A stretch of 64,000 nucleotides of DNA, taken from positions 1 to 64,000 of the forward strand of contig CANNFX010000004.1 in NCBI GenBank assembly GCA_947504025.1, given 5' to 3'. The position numbers were made by a program, and so were the translations under genes. The notes under the pieces were generated by a model. That model had not been told where the DNA came from and made no database searches. It worked only from the letters and a program-made list of their open reading frames with translations. Source of the DNA: an uncultured Sphingomonadaceae bacterium (lineage in GTDB: Bacteria; Pseudomonadota; Alphaproteobacteria; Sphingomonadales; Sphingomonadaceae). This document shows, in pieces, positions 27,451 through 36,352 of the stretch; position 1 is the first letter of the stretch, and each line of letters begins with the position of its first letter.

Positions 27451-27474
27451 CCAATTCGAAAGCATTTCGATTGG
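27451..27474 (+). other. Short hairpin upstream of the 27509 gene
   Basis: CCAATTCGAAA-GCA-TTTCGATTGG forms a 10-bp stem with one bulged T, 35 bases before the ATG. It may be an operator or a structure in the 5' leader. No T-run follows. Confidence 0.35.
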
Positions 27475-27508
27475 CAATTGGGCAAGGCGGGCCTGCGAAA
27501 AGCTGGCC

Positions 27509-28279
27509 ATGCGTTCGATTATCGCCATCCTAATTGCTATTGCCACGCTGCTAAGCACCCCTGTCGGTGCGCAGGTCGTGACCGAGCGTATGATCGTGCA
27601 GGAATGGGTGAACGGCCAATGGGTCGAAGTCGGCTCGCAGCGCTATGTCGATCTGAAGGCCAGCACGATCGTTGCCAAAGCGCCGCCGGTTCCGACCGGC
27701 ATTGCAGCTTATGGCCCGTTCCGGGTGCTTGATGATCGCCGGGCCGCATTAGTCGATGCGACCGACAGTCTCAGCCCGCGAGATTTCGCGCTGATGCTGC
27801 GCGACTTTCCGAACATCTCTGCATTGGAAATGATCGAATGCCCCGGCACTGATGATGACCGGGCCAATCTCCAGTTAGGCCGGTTGATTCGCGGTGCGGA
27901 GCTAAAGACTGTCGTCCCGCAAGGCGGTTCGGTACGATCAGGCGCGGTCGAGCTGTTCCTTGCCGGGGCAAGACGCGAAATGGCGGCGGATGCAGAGTTC
28001 GCCGTGCATGCATGGATGGATGAGCTGGGCCGCGGGCCCTCAGACTTCTCTATGAATGCTGAACAGAACCGCATTTACCTCGACTATTACCGCGATATGG
28101 GCATGGCAGATGCGCAGGCTCAGGCCTTCTATGCAATGACCAATTCAGTGGCGAATGAAGAAGCCAAATGGCTTTCGAGCCGCGAGATGGGGCAGTGGGT
28201 CGGTGAAGCGCTTGAGGAGACTCATAAAACTGCTTCGCCAGTGCTCGCATATCTTGACTTGGAGCCCGCCCTCCCTTAA
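27509..28279 (+). CDS. Secreted ClpP/crotonase-fold protein (COG3904-like)
   Basis: 256 residues with a signal peptide (1-21, ending VGAQ). The central part matches periplasmic ClpP-fold proteins: IECPG..., LGRLIRGAELKTVVPQGG, SVRSGAVELFLAGARR and FAVHAW. In that family the Ser of CASAC and the His of VHxFY are the likely catalytic pair; here Ser (SVRSG) and His (VHAW) are kept but the flanking Cys residues are not. Proteolytic activity is therefore possible but not certain. Followed by a good terminator. Confidence 0.65.
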   Translation: MRSIIAILIAIATLLSTPVGAQVVTERMIVQEWVNGQWVEVGSQRYVDLKASTIVAKAPPVPTGIAAYGPFRVLDDRRAALVDATDSLSPRDFALMLRDFPNISALEMIECPGTDDDRANLQLGRLIRGAELKTVVPQGGSVRSGAVELFLAGARREMAADAEFAVHAWMDELGRGPSDFSMNAEQNRIYLDYYRDMGMADAQAQAFYAMTNSVANEEAKWLSSREMGQWVGEALEETHKTASPVLAYLDLEPALP

Positions 28280-28297
28280 CCGCGCGTCCATACAGGC

Positions 28298-28326
28298 GGC
28301 TCGCCCATAACGGGCGGCCCTTTTTA
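28298..28326 (+). terminator. Rho-independent terminator before rpmH
   Basis: GGCTCGCCC-ATAA-CGGGCGGCC stem (one bulge) followed by CTTTTTATT. It ends the transcript of the ClpP-fold gene and insulates the rpmH operon. Confidence 0.8.
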
Positions 28327-28376
28327 TTGGTGCTACCAACTCTATTGTGGGGCACTATGATCTTTCGAGGTTTAAC

Positions 28377-28511
28377 ATGAAGCGTACTTTCCAGCCGAGC
28401 AATCTCGTGCGCAAGCGTCGTCACGGTTTCCGCTCCCGCAAGGCAACTGTCGGTGGCCGTAAGGTTTTGGCTGCTCGCCGCGCCCGTGGCCGCAACAAAC
28501 TCAGCGCCTGA
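28377..28511 (+). CDS. rpmH: 50S ribosomal protein L34
   Basis: 44 residues, [20 protein letters not shown] at the start and the Arg/Lys-rich end typical of L34. CGAGG lies seven bases upstream of the ATG. First gene of the rpmH-rnpA-yidD-yidC-yihA operon that links ribosome, RNase P and membrane insertion in most bacteria. Confidence 0.97.
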   Translation: MKRTFQPSNLVRKRRHGFRSRKATVGGRKVLAARRARGRNKLSA

Positions 28512-28539
28512 GTCGGAAACGACTTCACAGAAAATTGCG

Positions 28540-28908
28540 GTGCTAACGCGCCGCTCCGATTTTCTTGCTGCAAACCGGGGACTGCGTGTCGCACGCCCCG
28601 GTTTTGTGCTGCTTGCACACCCGAACGGTGGTGCGGGCATGCGCTACGGCATCACGATTACAAAGAAGGTCGGAAATGCGGTTGTGCGTAACCGGATGAA
28701 GCGCCGTTTTCGCGAATTACTGCGTGCACATCTTCCGAAAAACGGGCTGCCGAACCACGATCACGTGTTGATCGGCCGCGATGGCGGTATCGAACGTGAC
28801 TTTTCTAAACTGGATGTCGAGCTTGTCATCGCGCTTGAACGAGCTGCTGCAGGCAAAGGCGATTCGCCGCGGCGCTTTCGCGGCGGACGTGGTAAGGGGC
28901 GGAAGTGA
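28540..28908 (+). CDS. rnpA: Ribonuclease P protein component
   Basis: About 122 residues. The GTG at 28540 (then [11 protein letters not shown]) is the best start: the family begins with this helix. The same frame stays open back to 28453 inside rpmH, so a longer form cannot be excluded. The RNR motif [18 protein letters not shown] is the RNase P signature. The protein supports the RNA subunit in tRNA 5' maturation. The C-terminus is Gly/Arg-rich and overlaps yidD by four bases. Confidence 0.92.
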   Translation: MLTRRSDFLAANRGLRVARPGFVLLAHPNGGAGMRYGITITKKVGNAVVRNRMKRRFRELLRAHLPKNGLPNHDHVLIGRDGGIERDFSKLDVELVIALERAAAGKGDSPRRFRGGRGKGRK

Positions 28909-29114
28909 AACACATTTTTATCTTCATCGCCAAGCTGTGGCAATGGGGCCCGTCGCGGATTTTACCACCAACATGCCGGTTTGCGCCGTCCTGTTCGGAC
29001 TATGCCATTCAGGCCCTGACCAAGCATGGTGCGATCAAGGGTGGCTGGCTGGCACTTAAGCGTATATTGCGCTGCAATCCATGGGGCGGACACGGATTCG
29101 ATCCGGTTCCTTAA
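28905..29114 (+). CDS. yidD: Membrane protein insertion efficiency factor YidD
   Basis: 69 residues from a GTG at 28905 that overlaps the rnpA stop (GTGA). [15 protein letters not shown] and [17 protein letters not shown] are the diagnostic motifs with the conserved Cys residues. YidD helps YidC insert inner-membrane proteins. Confidence 0.96.
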   Translation: MKHIFIFIAKLWQWGPSRILPPTCRFAPSCSDYAIQALTKHGAIKGGWLALKRILRCNPWGGHGFDPVP

Positions 29115-29158
29115 ACAGCACCCACAATGATCATTTTTCACGGGATTTAAACAGAGCC

Positions 29159-30937
29159 TTGGACAATCAGCGCAATATCCTCATCGCGGTGGTGCTTTCT
29201 GCATTGCTGCTGTTCGGCTGGGACTATGCCATGTCCAGCTTCTATCCGCAGCCGGCCAAGGTTGGCCCTGCTACCGAAGTTGCCAGCGGCTCTGGGGCCG
29301 ACACGCCTGAGCGCGCTGAAGCAGTTCGCACGCGTGAAGGCGGTCTGACCGACCCCGCTGAAATCGCGCTGGAAGAGGCTGATCTCGAAACATCGCTCGC
29401 TGCGCCAGAGCGGGTCAAAATCGACGCGCCAAGCGTTGCCGGTTCAATCAATCTCGTCGGCGCACGGATCGATGATCTGGTTCTCAAGACACACCGCCAG
29501 ACGGTCGAAAAGGATAGCGGCCCCGTTCGTTTGTTCTCCCCGCAAGGCACACCTGCACAGCAATTCGCCCAGTTCGGCTGGGTCGGCCAAGGTGTCGCGG
29601 TTCCCGATGCCAAGACCGTTTGGCAGGCCGACGGCACGTCGCTGACGCCTGACAGCCCGGTGAAGTTGACGCATGACAATGACGCGGGCCTGCTCTTCAC
29701 AATCGCCCTGTCGATTGACGAAAATTACATGATTTCTGCCGTGCAAACGGTGGCCAACACTGGCGCTGGCCCAGTCGTGGTAGAGCCATTCGCGCTCATC
29801 AACCGCACCAGCCGTACCGCCAGTTCCGACACTTGGAACGTCCATTCGGGTCCGATCGGCGCATTTGGCGACTCGGTCGCATTCGACAATGATTACGACG
29901 ACCTCGACGATGATGGCCGGATCGCGCCGGAGGGCCGCGCGCGCTGGATGGGCTTTACCGACATTTATTGGATGTCTGCGCTTGTGCCTGAAAGTGGCAG
30001 CGACCCAACCGCAGAATTCCGCCCGCTAGGCAAGGAAACTTACCGCGCCGATCTGATTTATCAGCCGACCACTGTTCCGGTCGGCAAGCAAATTACGCGC
30101 ACTACGCAGCTATTCGCAGGTGCCAAGGAAACCGCTGTTCTCGATGTTTACGAGGACGCAGGCATTCCGCTGTTCGGCAAAGCGATCGATTGGGGCTGGT
30201 TCTCCATGATCGCATGGCCGGTTTGGTGGCTGCTGACGCATTTGTTCGGCATCGTTGGAAACTTCGGTGTGGCGATTATGCTGCTGACGCTGCTGATGCG
30301 CGGCATACTGTTCCCCATCGCGCAGAAACAGTTCGCCAGCATGGCGGCGATGCGCGCGATCCAGCCCAAGATGAAGGCGCTGCAGGAACGCTATAAGGAC
30401 GACAAGCAGAAACAGCAGCAAGAAGTCATGGCGCTGTATAAGAAAGAGGGCGTCAATCCGCTGGCCGGCTGTTTGCCGTTGTTGCTGCAAATCCCGATCT
30501 TCTTCGCGCTGTATAAAGTGCTGATCCTGGCGATTGAAATGCGTCACCAGCCCTTCATCCTATGGATCAAGGATTTGTCCGCGCCCGATCCGGCAACAAT
30601 CCTCAATCTGTTCGGCCTGTTGCCGTTCACGCCGCCCAGCTTCCTCGCCATCGGCGTGCTTGCGGTGCTGTTCGGTATCTCGATGTGGTTGACCTTCAAG
30701 CTGAACCCCAGCGCGATGGATCCCGTGCAGCAACAGATTTTCAGCTTTATGCCGTGGATTTTGATGTTCGTGATGGCACCATTTGCCGCTGGTTTGCTGC
30801 TTTACTGGGTCACGTCCAACGTTCTCACACTGGCACAGCAGACCTACCTCTATTCGCGGCATCCGCAGCTGAAAGCCCAGGCGGAACAGGACAAGGCGGA
30901 TAAGGCCGCTGCCGCCGCTTCGGGCAAAAAAGGCTGA
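29159..30937 (+). CDS. yidC: Membrane protein insertase YidC
   Basis: 592 residues from a TTG at 29159 (LDNQRNILIAVVLSALLLFGW, start Leu read as Met), which matches the usual N-terminus of the family; a longer frame opens at 29081 but overlaps yidD. Layout: first membrane helix (about 6-22), a large periplasmic P1 domain, then five helices with the conserved insertase core (LLTLLMRGILFPIAQKQF at the first core helix). It inserts inner-membrane proteins with or without Sec. The TTG start and no clear ribosome site suggest weak or coupled initiation. Confidence 0.95.
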   Translation: MDNQRNILIAVVLSALLLFGWDYAMSSFYPQPAKVGPATEVASGSGADTPERAEAVRTREGGLTDPAEIALEEADLETSLAAPERVKIDAPSVAGSINLVGARIDDLVLKTHRQTVEKDSGPVRLFSPQGTPAQQFAQFGWVGQGVAVPDAKTVWQADGTSLTPDSPVKLTHDNDAGLLFTIALSIDENYMISAVQTVANTGAGPVVVEPFALINRTSRTASSDTWNVHSGPIGAFGDSVAFDNDYDDLDDDGRIAPEGRARWMGFTDIYWMSALVPESGSDPTAEFRPLGKETYRADLIYQPTTVPVGKQITRTTQLFAGAKETAVLDVYEDAGIPLFGKAIDWGWFSMIAWPVWWLLTHLFGIVGNFGVAIMLLTLLMRGILFPIAQKQFASMAAMRAIQPKMKALQERYKDDKQKQQQEVMALYKKEGVNPLAGCLPLLLQIPIFFALYKVLILAIEMRHQPFILWIKDLSAPDPATILNLFGLLPFTPPSFLAIGVLAVLFGISMWLTFKLNPSAMDPVQQQIFSFMPWILMFVMAPFAAGLLLYWVTSNVLTLAQQTYLYSRHPQLKAQAEQDKADKAAAAASGKKG

Positions 30938-31596
30938 TGAAAGGCCCAGTTTCCAGCGATCCGAAAGCAGATATCGAAGCCCGTGAGGCTGATCGTCTGT
31001 TCTCGGGCCGCGTGGAGTTCCTCCTCAGCGCGCCGCAGCTGAAGTTTCTGCCCGAACCTGCCGAACCGGAAATCGCCTTCGCGGGCCGATCGAACGTGGG
31101 CAAGTCGACGCTGCTCAACGCGCTCACAGGCCGCCGCTCAATCGCACGCGCATCGGTCACGCCGGGCCGTACGCAAGAGCTGAACTTCTTCGAAGTGGGC
31201 GAACCGACACAGTTCCGGCTGGTCGATATGCCCGGCTACGGCTTTGCCAAAGCGCCGCCCAAGGTGGTCGATAATTGGAAGAAGCTGGTTCGTTCCTATC
31301 TACGCGGGCGCCAAGTGCTCAACCGCACGCTGCTGCTGATCGACGCACGCCGGGGCGTAAAAGACGTCGACCGCGAAATGATGGCGATGCTTGACGAAAG
31401 CGCGGTCGGCTACCGCATTGTTCTGACCAAGGCGGACAAGCTGAAAGCCAGCGAGCTCGAGAAAGAAATCGAGCTGACATTGGCCGAAGCGCGCAAGCAT
31501 CCGGCCGCCTATCCAGAACTCCACGTGACAAGTGCGGAGAAGGGTATGGGCCTGCCCGAACTACGCGCAGCCGTGATGGCGGACGCTAAGCTTTAG
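30937..31596 (+). CDS. engB: Ribosome biogenesis GTPase YihA/YsxC (EngB)
   Basis: 219 residues. G1 GRSNVGKST, G3 DMPGYG and G4 TKADK are clear. The ATG shares one base with the yidC stop (TGATG). EngB binds the large ribosomal subunit late in assembly. Last gene of the rpmH operon here. Confidence 0.96.
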   Translation: MKGPVSSDPKADIEAREADRLFSGRVEFLLSAPQLKFLPEPAEPEIAFAGRSNVGKSTLLNALTGRRSIARASVTPGRTQELNFFEVGEPTQFRLVDMPGYGFAKAPPKVVDNWKKLVRSYLRGRQVLNRTLLLIDARRGVKDVDREMMAMLDESAVGYRIVLTKADKLKASELEKEIELTLAEARKHPAAYPELHVTSAEKGMGLPELRAAVMADAKL

Positions 31597-31651
31597 AGTA
31601 GTCGATTTACTTCGCATATTGCGAGTTAGTTAGGTTGCAGCCAAACTACGG

Positions 31652-32818
31652 CTAACCGGCCACTTCGAATGGCTTACTGCTTGGGCCCAACAGCGTGAAG
31701 CCGATTATCGCTCCAGCCTCATTTCTTCGGAAGATGAGTTCAGTCTGGCTATCACCAAACAAGAACTGATCACCGCCTAGATATTTGAGCACGCTTTTTG
31801 AGGATCCTTCCTTTTGATAATGGAGTCCGTCCTCTTCAGCCCATATTGTGCGAATACCGAATTGGCCGGTAAATGACTGTGCGTCGCTTTGATCGAGCGG
31901 GCGTTCACTGGCCACCCAAGATCGTTGGTTGTGGGGTTCAAGCCAAATTCTCTGTTTGCCAAGAACTGGCATGCCTACTTTCGGAGTATTACCATGAAAG
32001 ATCACGTCCGGCCGTACTAAGGTTTCGCTGCCGATCTTGATCTCCGCGTCCATCTTCGCGCCATAAACAGGTACGCTCGAAAACATGGTGGTTGCCGTGC
32101 CGACCTTTTCCGGGCGTCCGACCAGCGGTAGTTGATCGATCATGTGTTCCGGAAATGAAAGGGCTCCGTCCTTCCCCGTGTCGATCAAACCTAGCATCGT
32201 CTCTTCCATCCCGCCGATCGAGATGCCGATCATTGGCAAGCCGCTGCCATTATCTTCGACGTAATCTTGTGCATCGGGAATATGCATGGGCACTGCAGTC
32301 GAATTTCTTACATAGGCAGCCTGTTTCGGAAAATTGAGATAGACTGAGTTACCCCTGAAGATTTCGGGACCGAGAATTCCGACTTCGTCGCCGGCGCGAT
32401 AATCGCTAACATCCACCGTTGCGTTTAAAACGGGTAGCGAGCTTAATCTTGCGTCCGGTATGTCCGCGGCGAAGGTCTCTATCGTTGTGCCGGAAGCATC
32501 AGTGATGAAACTTTTGTGATTAGGTTTTTTGTTCAAGCCGAGCTGTTTGAAAACAGATTTATCGATCATGTTCCCGCTGCTTCCGGTATCAAATAGGACG
32601 GGTACCGGGAGGCTGTCCCCGGAAGACAGCATCACTATTGGACGAAAGTTAGCGATGTATAGATTGAATGTACCTTCAGGCTGAATGCCGATCACGTCGG
32701 AGCCATTCGGCGTGATCAATCCACCGCTTTGACCCATCGCCTTAGCTCCACATCCAGCTAGAGTGACACCAGCCGTAAGTTGGGCGATGGCAGCGCGGCG
32801 TGAAACAGAAAATGTCAT
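31652..32818 (-). CDS. Retropepsin-like aspartyl protease family protein, exported
   Basis: 388 residues from ATG 32818. The N-terminus SRRAAIAQLTAGVTLAGC looks like a twin-Arg and/or lipoprotein signal (Cys at 24). A retropepsin motif is seen at VPVLFDTGSSGNMID (Asp-Thr-Gly-Ser-Ser), and a second related half occurs near GLIDTGKDG, so both Asp of a pepsin-like pair may be present in one chain. The surrounding DNA is A/T-richer than nearby genes. It is divergent from a PadR regulator with a palindrome between them. Substrate unknown. Confidence 0.75.
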   Translation of the reverse strand: MTFSVSRRAAIAQLTAGVTLAGCGAKAMGQSGGLITPNGSDVIGIQPEGTFNLYIANFRPIVMLSSGDSLPVPVLFDTGSSGNMIDKSVFKQLGLNKKPNHKSFITDASGTTIETFAADIPDARLSSLPVLNATVDVSDYRAGDEVGILGPEIFRGNSVYLNFPKQAAYVRNSTAVPMHIPDAQDYVEDNGSGLPMIGISIGGMEETMLGLIDTGKDGALSFPEHMIDQLPLVGRPEKVGTATTMFSSVPVYGAKMDAEIKIGSETLVRPDVIFHGNTPKVGMPVLGKQRIWLEPHNQRSWVASERPLDQSDAQSFTGQFGIRTIWAEEDGLHYQKEGSSKSVLKYLGGDQFLFGDSQTELIFRRNEAGAIIGFTLLGPSSKPFEVAG

Positions 32819-32837
32819 ACATTTATCCAATAGTATG

Positions 32838-32849
32838 TTTAGTACTAAA
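32838..32849. promoter_or_regulatory. 12-bp perfect palindrome between protease and PadR genes
   Basis: TTTAGTACTAAA is a perfect palindrome in the 58-bp A/T-rich gap between the divergent protease and PadR genes. It is well placed to be the PadR operator covering both promoters; binding is inferred. Confidence 0.5.
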
Positions 32850-32876
32850 TAATATTGATCGGTTATTCCGGTAGAG

Positions 32877-33398
32877 ATGGAGCGTCAAGTGCTTAGTGAA
32901 TTGGAAGGTGCAGTGATGTTGGAAGTGCACATGAGGGGGCGGCGTACGGCCTTTCAGGTCCGCAAGTCCTTCATAAATTCGCCTACGGCGGATTGGAGCG
33001 GCAGCGCTGGTGCGGTTTACCCTGCGATAAAGCGGCTCGAAGCCGCCGACCTATTGTGCCGCAATCAGGTTGGCGATGCGCGTGGCACCCATGAGCTAAG
33101 CCTCACTAGCCAGGGGATTGCTGCGCTACATGAATGGGCAACCGACCCAAATTTGGCATCGCGAATGCGGGCGGACCCTTTTCGAACCCGCAGTGATTAC
33201 CTTAAATCTCTGCCTGCAAAAGAGCGCATCAAAGTGTTTGAGAGCATCCGAACCGAGTTGATGAATGTCGCGGCTGTGATCGATGATCTCATTTCACTGG
33301 ATCATGAGTTAAAGACCGAGGCGAATACACTTGCCAGCCGGCTGATTTCCTCAAGGCTGGATTGGATTGAGGGGGTTATGGGCAGCGATCGCCTTTGA
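32877..33398 (+). CDS. PadR-family transcriptional regulator
   Basis: 173 residues. The winged helix has the PadR pattern: an N-terminal LSELEGAVMLEVHM, then SAGAVYPAIKRLEAADLL and HELSLTSQGIAALHEW, followed by a C-terminal helical dimer domain (DYLKSLPAKERIKVFESI). It is a repressor in known cases. Divergent from the retropepsin-like gene, which is the most likely target. Confidence 0.85.
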   Translation: MERQVLSELEGAVMLEVHMRGRRTAFQVRKSFINSPTADWSGSAGAVYPAIKRLEAADLLCRNQVGDARGTHELSLTSQGIAALHEWATDPNLASRMRADPFRTRSDYLKSLPAKERIKVFESIRTELMNVAAVIDDLISLDHELKTEANTLASRLISSRLDWIEGVMGSDRL

Positions 33399-33461
33399 CG
33401 CTGAAAGCTATAACGACCCTAAGAATTCACCGGATCGTTGAGGAAATGCTGGTTGCCGAAG

Positions 33462-34142
33462 CTACTCCCCAAACCCCACAAAGTTCACAGTCTCGCCCAC
33501 CGGCTTCCTATGCGTCATCACTTCATTTGCGGGGAAGGTCATATCCGGCCAGCCTAGCGCGATGCTTTTCATGATTACCTGATCTTCGGGAATGCCCGCA
33601 TGTTTGCGCACGACTGGGCTTTGCATGATCCCCTGGCTGTTGATCACCGTGCCGAGGCCGCGTGACCATGCGGCGTTGACCAATGCGGTTGCGACAGCGC
33701 CGCAATCGAAAACAGTGTCGTCTGCGCCGTCGAGCACTTTGTCATAGGTCACAATCACGCAGACGGGCGCGTCGAACTGACGGAAGCCGCGCATCACCCA
33801 GTCCTGGCGGGCGGGCTTGTCATCGCGCTCGATCCCCATCGCGCCGAATAGCTGCTTGGCCACATCTATCTGGCGTGTGCGGTGATCGCCCTCGAAAGCG
33901 CCGCTGCCGGTGCGGAACTCGCGGCTTTCGGGAACGCCCGCCAGCATGTTTTCGCTGTTACCAGCACGGATACGGTCCAGCGGCTCGCCTGAAATGACAT
34001 AGAAATTATAGGGCTGGGTGTTCATCGAAGATGGCGCGCGCATGGCGAGGCCGACGATCTCGTTGATCAATTCTTTGGAAACAGGGTCGGGTTTGTAACC
34101 ACGAATGGAGCGGCGGCCCATAATCACTTCGTCGAATGTCAT
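33462..34142 (-). CDS. Nitroreductase-family flavoprotein
   Basis: 226 residues from ATG 34142 with AGGGA upstream. MGRRSIRGYKPDPV and RAPSSMNTQPYNFYVI at the N-terminus are FMN-contacting motifs of the NADH-dependent nitroreductase group; GLGTVINSQG and ALGWPD near the C-terminus fit. It reduces nitro or quinone compounds in the cytosol. The VOC gene lies 19 bp upstream on the same strand, suggesting one unit. Confidence 0.9.
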   Translation of the reverse strand: MTFDEVIMGRRSIRGYKPDPVSKELINEIVGLAMRAPSSMNTQPYNFYVISGEPLDRIRAGNSENMLAGVPESREFRTGSGAFEGDHRTRQIDVAKQLFGAMGIERDDKPARQDWVMRGFRQFDAPVCVIVTYDKVLDGADDTVFDCGAVATALVNAAWSRGLGTVINSQGIMQSPVVRKHAGIPEDQVIMKSIALGWPDMTFPANEVMTHRKPVGETVNFVGFGE

Positions 34143-34161
34143 GCTGTTTCCCTGTTGAGGT

Positions 34162-34581
34162 TCATTTGGCGAATAGTTTTGCCCGGTCTGCAAACGCCTT
34201 GATCTCCAGCGCATTACCCGAAGGGTCGCAAAAGAACATCGTCGCTTGCTCGCCCGGCTTTCCAGCAAAGCGAATATGCGGCGCGATTGCAAAGGTCACC
34301 CCCGCATTTTCAAGCTGGTCCGCCAATGCTCGCCAGCTATCCATATCCAGGACAACACCGAAATGCGGGATTGGCACGTCATGGCCGCCGACTGGATTGC
34401 TCAGCTTGCGGTCAGCTGGCGGCGCAGCAAGATGCGCGACGATCTGGTGTCCGTAAAAATCGAAATCGATCCACTGGTCGCTGCTCCGGCCTTCGGTGCA
34501 ACCCATCATTCGCCCGTAGAATTCGCGTGCGGCGGTCAGGTCATGCACCGGGAAGGCAAGGTGGAAGGGATGGGTTGTCAT
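34162..34581 (-). CDS. VOC (glyoxalase/bleomycin-resistance fold) protein
   Basis: 139 residues. The N-terminal [21 protein letters not shown] and the C-terminal [15 protein letters not shown] frame the two VOC beta-alpha-beta modules; His in FHLAF, His in IPHFGV and Glu in LEIKAF are candidate metal ligands. Reaction unknown (dioxygenase or lyase-like). Probably co-transcribed with the nitroreductase gene. Confidence 0.85.
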   Translation of the reverse strand: MTTHPFHLAFPVHDLTAAREFYGRMMGCTEGRSSDQWIDFDFYGHQIVAHLAAPPADRKLSNPVGGHDVPIPHFGVVLDMDSWRALADQLENAGVTFAIAPHIRFAGKPGEQATMFFCDPSGNALEIKAFADRAKLFAK

Positions 34582-34841
34582 GCGAGTAATTCCTGAGAGC
34601 GGGCCATTTTCCTACATTAGAATAATCGGCCATAGAATCGCCGATGACACCTACACAAGCCAGGCGGATACTCGAAGCATTTCGGCGTGATGCGCGATCG
34701 CGCGAGGAGCGCGGTGGAGGGTGCGGAGAGGGTCCGCGGATTTCTTCTCCATGTATGTGTAACATGTGTCACTCTGTTCAGGCTCGACAGCGCAGGGATG
34801 AACGACTACCGCGCGGTGAAGAAGGGAAAAGGTGCTCTCCC

Positions 34842-35507
34842 ATGAAGCTGATTATCGGTAATAAGAACTATTCGAGCTGGAGCCTGCGCGGCTGGCTCGC
34901 GGCCAAGCAGTCGGGGCTTCATTTTGAAGAACTGACCGTCAATCTGTTCGGTGAAGAATGGGAACAGGCCAAACAAAGCTCTGAAGAATTGCAGCCTTCG
35001 GGCAAGGTTCCGGTACTTTGGGACGAGGAGACAGTCATTTGGGATAGTCTCGCTATCCTGGAATATCTCGCTGACAAAGTTGGGCGCGACCGCTTCTGGC
35101 CGAAAGACGACACGGCACGCGGCATGGCGAGGGCGATGGTATGCGAAATGCATTCGTCATACGGTTCACTGCGCGAACAATGCCCGATGAACATCCGCAA
35201 GAAGATCGGTGCGGATGAAATCTCCGACCAGACTAAGGACGATATTGTTCGCATCTTGACGCTGTGGGCAGAGGCGCGTGCGCGATTTGGTCAGGGCGGT
35301 CCCTATTTGTTTGGCACGTTTGGCGCGGCAGATATTTTCTACGCTCCGGTAGTCAGCCGTTTCCTCACCTACGGTATTGGCGTTCCCGGTTTTGCTGAGG
35401 CCTATATGCAGGCTGTGTGGGAGCATCCCTGGATGCAGGAATGGATCGAGGCGGCCGAAAGCGAAGAATGGGTGATCGAGCAATATGAGGATAGCGCGGC
35501 AAAATGA
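34842..35507 (+). CDS. Glutathione S-transferase
   Basis: 221 residues from ATG 34842, which has GGGAAAAGG upstream. The thioredoxin-like N-terminal domain starts with MKLIIGNKNYSSWSLRGWLA (candidate Ser residues for glutathione activation) and has the cis-Pro SGKVPVLW and the ES-like DSLAILEYLAD. An all-helical C-terminal domain follows. First of three overlapping genes (with S1/P1 nuclease and dapE). Confidence 0.9.
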   Translation: MKLIIGNKNYSSWSLRGWLAAKQSGLHFEELTVNLFGEEWEQAKQSSEELQPSGKVPVLWDEETVIWDSLAILEYLADKVGRDRFWPKDDTARGMARAMVCEMHSSYGSLREQCPMNIRKKIGADEISDQTKDDIVRILTLWAEARARFGQGGPYLFGTFGAADIFYAPVVSRFLTYGIGVPGFAEAYMQAVWEHPWMQEWIEAAESEEWVIEQYEDSAAK

Positions 35508-36352
35508 TCGGTAGATTCCTCGCATTCATCGCCGTAGCCGCAATGGCACTTGCCCCAGTGCCGGCAATGGCCTGGGGCAGTTTTGGACACCGGACAACTG
35601 CCAAGATTGCGCTGGCCAACATTACTCCGGCAACCAAGCGCGAGATTGACCGATTGATAGCCCTGGAGCCGACGCTTGGCACACCGGGCTGCCGTTTGCG
35701 CAATCTGGAGGAAGCCTCCATCTGGGCCGATTGCGTACGCCGCGACCGCTTGCGCTGGGGCTACACTGCCTCATGGCACTATCGAACCGCACCGATCTGT
35801 GAGGATTTCAACGCTCGCTCGCGCTGTTCGGGCGGGGCCTGCGTAACCGGTCAGATCGACCGCGCAGCTGCAATCCTTGGTGACAAAACCATTCCCGATG
35901 CGAGGCGATTGGAGGCATTGGCATTCCTCGTCCATTTCGTAGGCGACGTGCATATGCCGCTCCATTCAGGTGACAATGACGACCGCGGCGGAAATGGCCG
36001 GACCGTGGATTACGGTATTGTGCCTGAGCTCAACCTGCACTGGATTTGGGACGGCCCCTTGGCGGAGCGTGCGATTACGTCGGCGCAGCCTGCGCTAATC
36101 CGCCGCTACTCCGCCACCGAGCGCGCAGAACTGGCGGGCGGAACTACCGAAGATTGGGGCCGCGAGAGCTGGCAGCTAGCGCGTGATCTGATCTATCCTG
36201 CCGCCTATGATGGCGATGTTTGCGGGCGCGAACTGCCTGAACGAACAGCGTTTACGCAGGAAGATATCGAGGCTCAAATCGGTGCTTCGCAGCGGCGCAT
36301 TACACAGGCCGGCTTGCGGATGGCGCGCCTGCTAGACGAGGCGCTCTCATGA
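35504..36352 (+). CDS. S1/P1-family nuclease, exported
   Basis: 282 residues. The signal peptide (1-23, ending PAMA) leaves mature Trp1, which is itself a zinc ligand in this family: WGSFGHR. Other zinc ligands are visible: Asp in SIWADCV, His in SWHYRTA, HFVGDVHMPLH and HWIWDG. It should be a periplasmic or secreted tri-zinc nuclease cutting single-stranded DNA/RNA for phosphate or nucleotide salvage. It overlaps the GST gene and dapE by four bases each (ATGA), so all three are one transcript. Confidence 0.92.
   Translation: MIGRFLAFIAVAAMALAPVPAMAWGSFGHRTTAKIALANITPATKREIDRLIALEPTLGTPGCRLRNLEEASIWADCVRRDRLRWGYTASWHYRTAPICEDFNARSRCSGGACVTGQIDRAAAILGDKTIPDARRLEALAFLVHFVGDVHMPLHSGDNDDRGGNGRTVDYGIVPELNLHWIWDGPLAERAITSAQPALIRRYSATERAELAGGTTEDWGRESWQLARDLIYPAAYDGDVCGRELPERTAFTQEDIEAQIGASQRRITQAGLRMARLLDEALS

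Noticed and set aside
34582..34841. A longer N-terminal extension or a separate small gene before the GST gene
   Set aside because: The frame is open but composition is Arg/Gly-rich and the GST family starts at 34842 with a good ribosome site; a small hairpin ATCGGC...GCCGAT is present but unremarkable.
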